A stretch of 64,000 bases of DNA, from positions 1 to 64,000 of the forward strand of contig CAYTZH010000006.1 in assembly GCA_964442285.1 (NCBI GenBank). Reading direction: 5' to 3'. This DNA comes from CAYTZH01 sp964442285. Its GTDB lineage: Bacteria; Myxococcota_A; UBA9160; JAFDET01. Every line of letters begins with the position of its first letter. The stretch's first letter is position 1. Position numbers and translations under genes: made by a program. The notes below the pieces were generated by a model that was not told the DNA's origin, searched no databases, and saw only the letters and a list, made by a program, of their open reading frames with translations. Positions 50,607-59,196 of this stretch are shown here, piece by piece.

Positions 50607-53003
50607 TCAGGAACCGTTTCGCCCGTTGACCGGCACCGTGACCGGAGCCTCCGGACGCACCTTGAGCTCCTTGCCCTCGTGCCGGATGGTCAGGCCCACG
50701 CCGTCGCGGATCGCGTAGGTGGCTTCGCCCGGCACCAGGTCCACGTCGAGCAGGTTCCCGCCGAGGGAGAGGGAGAAGCGGATTCGCCCCAGGTCCTCCG
50801 GGAGCCGCGGCGCGAAGGAGTAGTGCCCGCGCTTGTCCCGGAAGCCGGCGATCCCGTAGACGATCGCCATCCAGGTGCCGCCCATGGAGGCGATGTGGCA
50901 GCCGTCGGCCACGTTCCGGCCGATGTCCGCGTAGTCCATCAGGGCCGCGTAGCGGAGATACTCCTCCGCCTTCTCCCGGCGACCCACCTCGCGCGCGACG
51001 ATGCTCTGGATGCAGACCGAGAGCGAGGAGTCGCCCGTGGTCAGGGGGTCGTAGTAGTCGAAGTTCCGCCGCTTCTGCTCCAGGGAGAACTCGTCGCCGA
51101 GCAGGAACATCGCCAGCACCACGTCCGCCTGCTTGATCACCTTGTGGCGATAGATCACGAGCGGGTGGTAGTGGAGCAGCAGGGGGTACTTCTCGGGCGG
51201 CGTCCCGTCGAAGTCCCAGGGCTTCCGGTCCCGGAAGTCGTCGTCCTGCAGGTGGATGCCCGCCTTCTCGTCGTAGGGCAGGTACATCCGGTCCGCCGCC
51301 TCACGCCACTCGCCGATCTCGGCGTCCTCGAGGGAGGTGCGGTGGACCAGCCCCCGGTAGCGCTCGGTCCGGTGCTCGCGCATGTACTCCACCGTCTCGG
51401 CGGCGTACCAGAGATTCTCCCGGGCCATCAGGTTGGTGAAGGCGTTGTTGTTGACGACCGTGTTGTACTCGTCCGGACCCGTGACGCCCACGATGCAGAA
51501 GCGGCCGTCGCGCTCCTCCAGGAACGAGCCCAGGTCGCGCCAGAGGCGGGCCGTCTCCACCAGGATCTCGGCCCCCTCGCCGTAGAGGAAGTCCAGGTCG
51601 CCGGTGGCCTCCACGTACTGGCGCAGCGCGTAGACCACGTCGGCGTTGATGTGGTACTGGGCCGTTCCGGCCGCGTAGTTGGCCGAGGCCTCCTCGCCGC
51701 TGATGGTCCGCCAGGGGAAGAGCGCCCCGCGCTGGTTCACCTGCCGGGCCCGGGCCCGTGCGAAGTCGAGCTGGCGGTGGCGCTGCTTGAGCAGGTTCTT
51801 GGCGATGCGAGGCTCCGTGTAGGTCAGGAACGGCAGGACGTAGATCTCGGTGTCCCAGAAGTAGTGGCCCTCGTAGCCGAGCCCTGTGAGCCCCTTGGCG
51901 GGGACGCCCACGCCCTCGGCTCGGGCCGTGGCCTGCAGGATGTGGAAGAGGTTGAGGCGGACCAGCTGCTGGATGGCCTCCACCGAGCGCAGGGCGCGGC
52001 CGGCCGAGATCCGGCTCGGGTCGCCCTGGAGCTGCACGTCGCTGCGACGCCAGAAGTCGCTGACGAACTGCTCCTGGGAATGCTGCAGGACCTCGAAGCC
52101 CGCGGGCACCACGCGGTCGAGGGTGCGGTCGACCCGCTCGCAGAGCTCCTGGCTGTGTGCGCTCCGCGACCAGTGGTAGCCGATGAACTTCGTGAGCCGG
52201 ATGGGCTCGCCCTGGCGGGCGTCCACCGTGAGCACCAGCCGGCCGGCGTCCTCGCCGACGCTCGTCTCGACGTGATGGTTGCAGGCGGTATCGATCTGGT
52301 GGTCGACGCCGCAGGCCACCGCCATCCGGCTGTTCTGGGTGCGGTGCCCGAGCAGGATGCGCTGCTCGCGACACTCGTGGGCCTCCGAGCGCATCACCTG
52401 CCCGTCCAGACCGCGGGCGCGGGGATCCCAGGCCCCGACGGCGTCGACCGCGTGGGGCGGGTAGACGATCTCCGAGGCGACGACGACCGGGACGCTCGCG
52501 TTCAGCACGGTCACCTCGTACTCGAGGGCCGCCACGTGCCGGTCGGTGAGGCTCACGAGGCGGCGCGAGCGGATCGACACCACCTTGCCGGAGGCCAGCT
52601 CCCAGAGCAGCTCCCGGTGCAGGACGCCCTCGCGCATGTCGAGGGCCCGCTCGTAGGAGAGCAGGCTCGCGTGGCTCAGGGAGAATGGCTCGTCGTCCAC
52701 GTAGAGCCGGATGCGCTTGGCGTCGGGAACGTTGACCAGGGTCTGCCCGGTGGTGGCGAAGCCGAAGGCCTCCTCGCCGTAGACGATGGGCCAGGTCTCG
52801 TGGAAGCCGTTGATGAGCGTGGCGTTCCGGTGGGCCGGCTCGGCCTCCTCGAAGGCCCCGCGGATGCCCATGTAGCCGTTGGCGACGGTGAACAGGGTCT
52901 CGAACTGGGCCAGCCGCCCCGGGTAGTACTCCTTCTCCACCAGCCGCCATTCGTCGGGCGGGTAGATGTGCGGCGGCGGGAGCTGGAGCGTTCGCTGGAG
53001 CAC
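50607..53003 (-). CDS. Glycoside hydrolase family 65 disaccharide phosphorylase
   Basis: 798 residues from GTG 53003, nine bases after the HAD stop; a longer open frame upstream is shadow of neighbours. GH65 layout: N-terminal beta-sandwich ([32 protein letters not shown]), linker, (alpha/alpha)6 barrel with [24 protein letters not shown], catalytic Glu512 in [18 protein letters not shown], the phosphate-binding region near [18 protein letters not shown], and a small C-terminal beta domain. Family members phosphorolyse maltose, trehalose or kojibiose to glucose-1-phosphate and glucose. The adjacent beta-phosphoglucomutase-like HAD indicates that beta-glucose-1-phosphate is the product. Substrate disaccharide unresolved. 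Confidence 0.93.
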   Translation of the reverse strand: MLQRTLQLPPPHIYPPDEWRLVEKEYYPGRLAQFETLFTVANGYMGIRGAFEEAEPAHRNATLINGFHETWPIVYGEEAFGFATTGQTLVNVPDAKRIRLYVDDEPFSLSHASLLSYERALDMREGVLHRELLWELASGKVVSIRSRRLVSLTDRHVAALEYEVTVLNASVPVVVASEIVYPPHAVDAVGAWDPRARGLDGQVMRSEAHECREQRILLGHRTQNSRMAVACGVDHQIDTACNHHVETSVGEDAGRLVLTVDARQGEPIRLTKFIGYHWSRSAHSQELCERVDRTLDRVVPAGFEVLQHSQEQFVSDFWRRSDVQLQGDPSRISAGRALRSVEAIQQLVRLNLFHILQATARAEGVGVPAKGLTGLGYEGHYFWDTEIYVLPFLTYTEPRIAKNLLKQRHRQLDFARARARQVNQRGALFPWRTISGEEASANYAAGTAQYHINADVVYALRQYVEATGDLDFLYGEGAEILVETARLWRDLGSFLEERDGRFCIVGVTGPDEYNTVVNNNAFTNLMARENLWYAAETVEYMREHRTERYRGLVHRTSLEDAEIGEWREAADRMYLPYDEKAGIHLQDDDFRDRKPWDFDGTPPEKYPLLLHYHPLVIYRHKVIKQADVVLAMFLLGDEFSLEQKRRNFDYYDPLTTGDSSLSVCIQSIVAREVGRREKAEEYLRYAALMDYADIGRNVADGCHIASMGGTWMAIVYGIAGFRDKRGHYSFAPRLPEDLGRIRFSLSLGGNLLDVDLVPGEATYAIRDGVGLTIRHEGKELKVRPEAPVTVPVNGRNGS

Positions 53004-53011
53004 GGCGCCGG

Positions 53012-53746
53012 CTAGTCGAGCAGCTCGGAGAGGTCGGAGACGACCTGGTCGGCCCCGTTCGCCTGCAGCGCGCCGCGATCCCCGTGGCGCGAGACGCCCA
53101 CCACCAGCCCGAAGCCGCCGGCCCGCCCGGCCTGGACGCCGGCGATCGCGTCCTCGAACACGGCCGCATTCTCGGGCTCGACGCCGAGCTCCCGGGCCGC
53201 CTCGAGGAAGGTGTCCGGCGCCGGCTTCCCGCGCAGGAGCCGCTCGGCCGCCACCGCGCCGTCCACACGCACGTCGAAGAGGTCGTCGATCCCGCCCGCG
53301 CGCAGGACGCTCTCGGCGTTGGCGCTCGACGAGACCAGCGCCGTCTTCTGGCCCGCTTTGCGCGCCTGCCGCACCAGCTCCACCGAGCCCTCGTAGACCT
53401 CGATGGTGTCCGGCCGGATCGCCCGGGCCACCAGCTCGTTCTTGCGGTTGCCGATCCCGCACACCGTATCGGCGTCGGGGGGATCGCCCGGCTTGCCCTC
53501 GGGCGGGTGGATGCCGCGGGCCGCGAGGAAGTCCCGCACCCCGTCGTAGCGCGGTTTGCCGTCCACGTAGGCGCGGTAATCGTTGTCCGGGTCGAAGGCC
53601 ACGAACGGCTCGTGGACGCGCCGGGCGTGGGCCCGCAGGTAGTCGTCGAAGGTCTGCTTCCAGCACTCCGCGTGGAGCCGCGCGGTGTCGGTCAGGACAC
53701 CGTCGAGATCGAACAGCAGGGCTTCGAGCTCGCGCCACGAGGTCAT
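53012..53746 (-). CDS. HAD-family beta-phosphoglucomutase-like protein
   Basis: 244 residues. HAD motif I LLFDLDGVLTDTARLHAECWKQTFDDYL (Asp13 nucleophile, Asp15), motif II Ser in TALVSSSANAESVL, motif III Lys in RLLRGKPAPDTFLEAARELGV and motif IV AAVFEDAIAGVQAGRAGGFGLVVGV. The insert RAYVDGKPRYDGVRDFLAARGIHPPEG is the form seen in the HAD partners of GH65 genes, as in the mycobacterial Rv3400/Rv3401 pair. Expected reaction: beta-glucose-1-phosphate to glucose-6-phosphate. It lies between phosphoketolase (18 bases) and GH65 (8 bases). Confidence 0.9.
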   Translation of the reverse strand: MTSWRELEALLFDLDGVLTDTARLHAECWKQTFDDYLRAHARRVHEPFVAFDPDNDYRAYVDGKPRYDGVRDFLAARGIHPPEGKPGDPPDADTVCGIGNRKNELVARAIRPDTIEVYEGSVELVRQARKAGQKTALVSSSANAESVLRAGGIDDLFDVRVDGAVAAERLLRGKPAPDTFLEAARELGVEPENAAVFEDAIAGVQAGRAGGFGLVVGVSRHGDRGALQANGADQVVSDLSELLD

Positions 53747-53764
53747 GATGCTCCTCCCCCGGAG

Positions 53765-56152
53765 TCAGCCCGGCCAGGTCCAATCGGCCTGATCGGCAGG
53801 ATCCACCCCGTACTGATGGGCATGGTTCCGGCAATCGATCTGCAGGTCCCGCAGGGCCTCCTTGGCATGGGCCCCCACGGCCTGGAGCCCGGGGACCCGG
53901 TCGATCACGTCGATGGCGAGGCTGAAGCGGTCGATCTCGTTGGAGATCGCCAGCTCCAGGGGCGTGTTGATATTCCCCCGCTCCTTGTAGCCCCGCACGT
54001 GCAGATTCTTGTGGTTCGTGCGCCGGTAGGCCAGCCGGTGGATGAGCCACGGATAGCCGTGGAAGTTGAAGATGATGGGCTTGTCGGTGGTGAAGAGGCT
54101 GTCGAAATCCCGGTCGCTGAGCCCGTGGGGGTGCTCGCCTTCCGGGGTCATCCGGTAGAGGTCCACCACGTTCACGAAGCGGATCTTGAGCTGGGGCCGG
54201 TGCTCCCGCAGCAGGGCCACCGCGGCCAGCGCCTCCTGGGTGGGGACGTCGCCGCAGCTCGCCATCACCACGTCCGGCTCCTGGCCCTGGTCGTTGCTGG
54301 CCCAGTCCCAGATGCCGATGCCCTTGGTGCAGTGGCGGACGGCGGCGTCCATGTCCAGATACTGCAGGTGGCTCTGCTTGTCGGCCACGATGACGTTGAC
54401 GTCGTCGGTGCTGCGCAGGCAGTGGTCGGCCACCGAGAGCAGGCAGTTGGCGTCCGGCGGCAGGTAGATCCGGGTGACGGTGGGGCTCTTGTTCACCACC
54501 ACGTCGAGGAACCCCGGATCCTGGTGGGTGAAGCCGTTGTGGTCCTGGCGCCAGACCGTCGACGTGATGAGCAGGTTCAGGGAAGACACCGGCGCGCGCC
54601 AGGCCAGGTCTTCGGAGATGTCCAGCCACTTGGCGTGCTGGTTGAACATCGAGTCGATGACGTGGACGAAGGCTTCGTAGGTGGAGAAGAAGCCGTGGCG
54701 CCCCGTGAGCAGGTAGGCTTCGAGCCAGCCCTCCAGGGTGTGCTCCGAGAGCATCTCCATCACGCGCCCGTCGGCGGCCAGCTCGCTGCCGTCCGCGTCT
54801 TCGGGCAGCACGTCCGCCAGCCAGGTCTTCTTCGTCACCTCGTACACCGCGTCCAGCCGGTTCGACTTGGTCTCGTCGGGTCCGAAGACCCGGAAGTTGT
54901 CGGGGTTGAGGCGCAGGATGTCGCGCAGCATGGCACCGAGGGGGCGGGTCGTCTCGGCCCGCGTCGCGGCCGGTCGCTCCACGGCGACGGCGTAGTCGCG
55001 GAAGTCCGGCATGCGCAGCGCCGTCCGCACCAGGCCCCCGTTGGCGTGGGGGTTGGCGCCCATGCGCCGCGCGCCCCGGGGCGCCAGCGCCCGCAGCTCC
55101 GGCAGCAGACGGCCGTCGTCGTCGAAGAGCTCTTCGGGCTTGTAGCTGCGGAGCCAGTCCTCGAGCTGCTTGAGGTGGGCGGGGTTCTCGCGCACCCCGG
55201 CCAGGGGCACCTGGTGCGAGCGGAAATGGCCCTCCACCTTGCGGCCGTCGACTTCGGCGGGACCAGTCCAGCCCTTGGGGCTGCGCAGCACGATCATCGG
55301 CCAGCGCGGGCGGCTCGGCTTGCCGCTGCTGCGGGCCTCCTGCTGCACGCGCCGGATCTCGAGCACGCAGTGCTCGAGCACGCCGGCCATGGTCTGGTGC
55401 ATCTTCTCCGGGTCGTCGCCCTCCACGAAGTAGGGCGTCCAGCCGTAGCCGCGGAAGAGCGCCTCGAGCTCCTCGTGGGAGATCCGCGCCAGCAGCGTGG
55501 GGTTGTGGATCTTGTAGCCGTTCAGGTTGAGGATCGGGAGCACCGCGCCGTCGCGGATCGGATTCAGGAACTTGTTGGAGTGCCAGGCGGTAGCCAGGGG
55601 GCCGGTCTCCGCCTCGCCGTCGCCCACCATGACGGCGACCAGCAGGTCCGGGTTGTCCAGGGCTGCGCCGAAGGCGTGGGAGACGCTGTAGCCGAGCTCG
55701 CCGCCCTCGTGGATCGAGCCGGGCGTCTCGGGGGTGCAGTGGCTGCCGATGCCGCCGGGGAAGGAGAACTCCTTGAAGAACAGGCGCATGCCGTCCTCGT
55801 CCTCGCCCTTCTCCGGATAGATCTCGGCGTAGGTCCCCTCCAGATACACCGGCGCGAGCACACCCGGCGCGCCGTGCCCCGGACCGGCCAGGAAGATCGC
55901 ATCCACGTCGTGCTTCAGGATCACCCGGTTGAGATGCGTGTAGGCGAAGCTCAGGCCCGGGCTCGCGCCCCAGTGGCCCAGCAGGCGGCGCTTGATGTGC
56001 TCCACCTCGAGGGGCTTGCGCAGCAGCGGGTTGTCCTGCAGGTAGATCATGCCGGCCGCGAGGTAGTTGCAGGCGCGCCAGAAGGCGTGGAGTTGGCGGA
56101 GCTCCTCCGCTGAGAGTGGCGTCGGATTCACGGCCGGTGCGGGTCTCGACAC
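53765..56152 (-). CDS. xfp: Phosphoketolase (xylulose-5-P / fructose-6-P)
   Basis: 795 residues from GTG 56152 with a strong AGGAGGAGG site; longer in-frame sequence upstream lacks family features. Typical XFP blocks: [96 protein letters not shown], the thiamine diphosphate motif [22 protein letters not shown], and [18 protein letters not shown] [17 protein letters not shown] plus [18 protein letters not shown]. It splits xylulose-5-P or fructose-6-P with phosphate into acetyl phosphate plus glyceraldehyde-3-P or erythrose-4-P. It heads the minus operon and is divergent from acetate kinase, which uses its acetyl phosphate. Confidence 0.97.
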   Translation of the reverse strand: MSRPAPAVNPTPLSAEELRQLHAFWRACNYLAAGMIYLQDNPLLRKPLEVEHIKRRLLGHWGASPGLSFAYTHLNRVILKHDVDAIFLAGPGHGAPGVLAPVYLEGTYAEIYPEKGEDEDGMRLFFKEFSFPGGIGSHCTPETPGSIHEGGELGYSVSHAFGAALDNPDLLVAVMVGDGEAETGPLATAWHSNKFLNPIRDGAVLPILNLNGYKIHNPTLLARISHEELEALFRGYGWTPYFVEGDDPEKMHQTMAGVLEHCVLEIRRVQQEARSSGKPSRPRWPMIVLRSPKGWTGPAEVDGRKVEGHFRSHQVPLAGVRENPAHLKQLEDWLRSYKPEELFDDDGRLLPELRALAPRGARRMGANPHANGGLVRTALRMPDFRDYAVAVERPAATRAETTRPLGAMLRDILRLNPDNFRVFGPDETKSNRLDAVYEVTKKTWLADVLPEDADGSELAADGRVMEMLSEHTLEGWLEAYLLTGRHGFFSTYEAFVHVIDSMFNQHAKWLDISEDLAWRAPVSSLNLLITSTVWRQDHNGFTHQDPGFLDVVVNKSPTVTRIYLPPDANCLLSVADHCLRSTDDVNVIVADKQSHLQYLDMDAAVRHCTKGIGIWDWASNDQGQEPDVVMASCGDVPTQEALAAVALLREHRPQLKIRFVNVVDLYRMTPEGEHPHGLSDRDFDSLFTTDKPIIFNFHGYPWLIHRLAYRRTNHKNLHVRGYKERGNINTPLELAISNEIDRFSLAIDVIDRVPGLQAVGAHAKEALRDLQIDCRNHAHQYGVDPADQADWTWPG

Positions 56153-56260
56153 GGGGTCCCCTCCTCCTGTGCACGCCTCTATCCTCACGATACCAGCGGC
56201 CCCGCCCGGAGCAATCGACACGGCGGGGGACCCATCGACACGGGGGAACGATCGACACGG
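56146..56260. repeat. Four direct copies of TCGACACGG in a divergent promoter region
   Basis: TCGACACGG occurs at 56146-56154, 56215-56223, 56235-56243 and 56252-56260; the last three share ATCGACACGG, spaced 20 and 17 bases apart. They lie at and upstream of the phosphoketolase start, between the two divergent arms of the carbon module. They could be binding sites for a regulator, although the first overlaps the xfp start codon. No terminator or other repeat is seen in the 220 bases. Confidence 0.7.
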
Positions 56261-56372
56261 CGCCGGTCCGGCGGCGTCGTTCGACGAGCCGGTGACGTCG
56301 ATGCCGGCCTCGCGGGAACTGGCTAGCGTTCGAAATCGAGCCCGACGCGACGGGCCGGAGCGGAGCAGCGCG

Positions 56373-56771
56373 ATGGGCGAGAACCATCTCGGATTCCTCG
56401 ACTGCCTGGCGGCATGGTTTCGACCCAAGCCGGAGTCGGAAGCGGCGACCGACGACGAGGCCCCCGAGCCTCGGTCCCGGGTCGGGGAGGAGTTCGCCGA
56501 GGCCCTGCGCATGCAGAGAGAGGCGATCCGGCAGCACCGCGGGTCGACGGGCGTCCCGGGTGTGCCGGTCTCGGCCACCCCCGAGGACCTGGGACGGACG
56601 GCCGGGCGCGCGGTCGGGGCGTGGGAAAGCGACGAGCCCGACCGGGGCTCCTCGCTGTGGGGGGAGTCCGGACTGGAGATCCTGCGTAGGAATCCGGAGG
56701 CCATCCAGGCCGCCTCGGCCGAGGCCCGCGAAGAGCGACCGGCATCGCGCCCATGCGCGTCGCCGTCCTGA
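56373..56771 (+). CDS. Small acidic protein of unknown function before ackA
   Basis: 132 residues from ATG 56373. A longer in-frame start exists but its extra region covers the xfp promoter. There is no signal peptide. Segments: [29 protein letters not shown] (acidic, disordered), then [20 protein letters not shown] (helix), and [26 protein letters not shown]. No family recognised. It overlaps the ackA start by 19 bases, so if real it is coupled to acetate kinase. Codon bias fits the strand, but the evidence is otherwise thin. Confidence 0.45.
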   Translation: MGENHLGFLDCLAAWFRPKPESEAATDDEAPEPRSRVGEEFAEALRMQREAIRQHRGSTGVPGVPVSATPEDLGRTAGRAVGAWESDEPDRGSSLWGESGLEILRRNPEAIQAASAEAREERPASRPCASPS

Positions 56772-57871
56772 ACGCGGGCAGCGCGACGGTGAAGGCCGCC
56801 GTCGCCGACGTCGAGGTCCAGGCCATCCGGCTCCTCGGCCGGGCCTCCCGCGAGGTGGCCGGCGATGCCGACCGCGGCGAGGCGTTCCGCGAGGCGCTGC
56901 GAGAGGCCGGCGCCGACGCCGCGGATGCCGTGGGACACCGGGTCGTGCACGGGGGCCGGGCGTTCTCCGAGCCGGTCCTCGTGGATGCCGCCGTCGAGCG
57001 GGAGATCGACGCCCTCGCGCGCCTGGCGCCGCAGCACAACCCGCCGGCCCTCGAGGGCATCCGCGTGGCCCGCACCTTCTTTCCGGACCGCCCGGCCGTG
57101 GCCGTCTTCGACACCGCCTTCCACGCCGGCCGCCCCCCGGAGGCCTATCGCTACGCCCTCCCCTGGTCCCTCTCCGACGAGCTCGGCCTGTTCCGCTACG
57201 GCTTCCACGGCATCGCCCACGCCTCCCTGGTGGAGGCTCTGGCGGCGGAAGAGAGCACGGCGGAGAATGCGGTGACAGCGGTGACGCTCCAGCTCGGGGC
57301 CGGCTGCTCGGCCTGCGCGGTCGACGGCGGTCGCTCGCTCGAGACCTCCATGGGCTACTCGCCGCTGGAAGGCCTGGTGATGGCCTCACGCGCCGGCGAC
57401 GTGGATCCCTCGCTGGTGCTCGAGCTCGTCGAACGGGGTCGGTCCGCGGCGGAGGTCCGCGACCTGCTCGGCCGCCGCTCCGGCCTGGCGGGCGTCGCGG
57501 GTCGGGCGGACATGCGCGCGGTGCTGGCGGCCGAGGCCGACGGGGACGAACGCGCCGGCGTAGCCGTGGCGATGTTCGTGCGGCGCCTGGTCGCCACGGT
57601 GGGCGCCTACCTCACGCTTCTCGGCGGCCGCGGCAGCCTGGTCTTCGGCGGCGGCATCGGCACCCACTCGGCCGCGATCCGCCAGCGGGTGGCGGACGGC
57701 CTGCGCGCCTGGAACGTGGCGCTCGACCCGAGCCGCAACGCGGAGGCCGCCGTGCGCGGCCGGATCAGCCCGACCTCGAACCGGCCCGTGTACGTCTTCG
57801 AGACCGACGAGGAGCGCCGCATCGCCCGCAGCGTCTTCCAGCGGCTCACCCCCGGGACGGAGGACGCTTGA
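56753..57871 (+). CDS. ackA: Acetate kinase
   Basis: 372 residues, slightly shorter than the usual ~400. ASKHA features: [15 protein letters not shown] at the N-terminus (usual LNxGSSSxK; Asn kept), GHRVVHGG (substrate Arg), [15 protein letters not shown] (catalytic Asp), [14 protein letters not shown] (His), [63 protein letters not shown] and the final Glu in [11 protein letters not shown]. It makes acetate and ATP from acetyl phosphate and ADP, so it harvests the phosphoketolase product. The stop overlaps the next TTG start (TTGA). Confidence 0.95.
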   Translation: MRVAVLNAGSATVKAAVADVEVQAIRLLGRASREVAGDADRGEAFREALREAGADAADAVGHRVVHGGRAFSEPVLVDAAVEREIDALARLAPQHNPPALEGIRVARTFFPDRPAVAVFDTAFHAGRPPEAYRYALPWSLSDELGLFRYGFHGIAHASLVEALAAEESTAENAVTAVTLQLGAGCSACAVDGGRSLETSMGYSPLEGLVMASRAGDVDPSLVLELVERGRSAAEVRDLLGRRSGLAGVAGRADMRAVLAAEADGDERAGVAVAMFVRRLVATVGAYLTLLGGRGSLVFGGGIGTHSAAIRQRVADGLRAWNVALDPSRNAEAAVRGRISPTSNRPVYVFETDEERRIARSVFQRLTPGTEDA

Positions 57872-59196
57872 GCGACTGGCGCAGGCGCTACGAACGCAAG
57901 CTCACGAGCCTCGAGCAGGCGGTCGCGCCCGTGGCGTCGGGCGAGGTGGTCTACATCGGCGGCAACGCGGCCACGCCGCGGGCGCTGTGCCGCGCGCTGG
58001 CGGCCCGCGCCGGCGAGGTGACGGGGCTCCGGGTCGTGCACGTGCTGCTGCTCGGCGACGACCCCTTCGCCGAGGCGACCGCGGCCGGCCACGTGCGCCA
58101 CCTCTCCTGGTTCGTCGGGCCGGCGGATCGCAAGGCGATCCAGGCGCGCCGGGCGGAGTACGTCCCATGCCATCTCTCCGACATCCCGCGGCTCATCCGC
58201 GCGGGACGCCCCCGGATCGACACGGCGCTCCTCATGGTCGCCCCCCCCGACCGCAACGGTCTCCTCTCGCTCGGGGTCGAGGTGCTGGCCTCCCAGGCGG
58301 CGGCCAGCTGCGCGCGGCGGGTCGTGGTCCAGGTGAACCCGCGCATGCCGCGCGTGTTCGGCAACAGCTACCTGCACGTGGACGACGTGGACGCCATCGT
58401 CGAGGCGCAGGAGGAGCTGGTGGAGCTGCCGCCGAACGAGCCTACGGCGGTGGAGAAGCGCATCGCCGAGCACATCGTCGGCCTGGTGCCCCACGGCGCG
58501 ACGCTCCAGCTCGGGATCGGGGGCATCCCGAACGCGGTCGTCTCGCTGCTGGCCGACCGCGAGGACCTCGGCGTGCACACCGAGATGATCTCCGACGGCG
58601 TGATGCGGGCCTACGAGAGAGGCGTGGTGTCGGGCCGCTACAAGACGCTGCATCGCACCCAGATGGTCACCACCTTCGCCCTCGGCAGCCGCGCCTTCTA
58701 CGACTGGCTCGACGGGAATCCCATGGTCGAGGCGCACCCCTGCGACCACACCAACGAGCCCACCCAGGCCGCCCGCAACGACCGGCTGGTCGCCATCAAC
58801 AGCGCCATCTCCGTCGACCTGACCGGGCAGGTGAACGCCGACTCGATCGGCTACCGCATCTACTCCGGCGTGGGCGGGCAGGTGGACTTCATCCGCGCGG
58901 CGTCGCGCTCGGACGGCGGCATCCCGATCATCGCCCTGCCGTCCACCGCCCAGGGCGGACGCGTGTCGCGCATCGTACCGCGGCTCGCCGAGGGCGCCGG
59001 GGTCGTGACCTCGCGCGCGGACGTGCGCATCGTGGTGACGGAACACGGTGTGGCCGACCTCTGGGGACGCAGCGTGCGCGAGCGCATCGAGGCCCTCATC
59101 CGCATCGCCGACCCGCGCTTCCGAGGCGAGCTCGAGCAGGCCGTCGAGGACGTGCGCAGCATGTACCACGATCGGGACCAGGGACGCGCCGGCTGA
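57868..59196 (+). CDS. Acetyl-CoA hydrolase / CoA-transferase family protein
   Basis: 442 residues from TTG 57868, overlapping the ackA stop. It shows VVYIGGNAATPRALCRALAARAGEV, HLSDIPRLIRAGRPRIDTALLMVAPPDRNGLLSLGVEVLASQAAA, VEKRIAEHIVGLVPHGATLQLGIGGIPNAVVSLLADREDLGVHTEMISDGVM (candidate catalytic Glu in HTEM), and VNADSIGYRIYSGVGGQVDFIRAASRSDGGIPIIALPST then VVTEHGVADLWGRSVRERIEALI. This is the 4-hydroxybutyrate CoA-transferase / acetate:CoA-transferase group. It likely activates the acetate made by AckA to acetyl-CoA from another acyl-CoA, e.g. succinyl-CoA, or runs in reverse. Donor specificity is unknown. Confidence 0.9.
   Translation: MSDWRRRYERKLTSLEQAVAPVASGEVVYIGGNAATPRALCRALAARAGEVTGLRVVHVLLLGDDPFAEATAAGHVRHLSWFVGPADRKAIQARRAEYVPCHLSDIPRLIRAGRPRIDTALLMVAPPDRNGLLSLGVEVLASQAAASCARRVVVQVNPRMPRVFGNSYLHVDDVDAIVEAQEELVELPPNEPTAVEKRIAEHIVGLVPHGATLQLGIGGIPNAVVSLLADREDLGVHTEMISDGVMRAYERGVVSGRYKTLHRTQMVTTFALGSRAFYDWLDGNPMVEAHPCDHTNEPTQAARNDRLVAINSAISVDLTGQVNADSIGYRIYSGVGGQVDFIRAASRSDGGIPIIALPSTAQGGRVSRIVPRLAEGAGVVTSRADVRIVVTEHGVADLWGRSVRERIEALIRIADPRFRGELEQAVEDVRSMYHDRDQGRAG

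Noticed and set aside
50607..57389. A 2260-codon minus-strand open frame suggesting a giant fusion
   Set aside because: Only its last 798 codons match a family (GH65). The rest is out-of-frame translation of the HAD and phosphoketolase genes.
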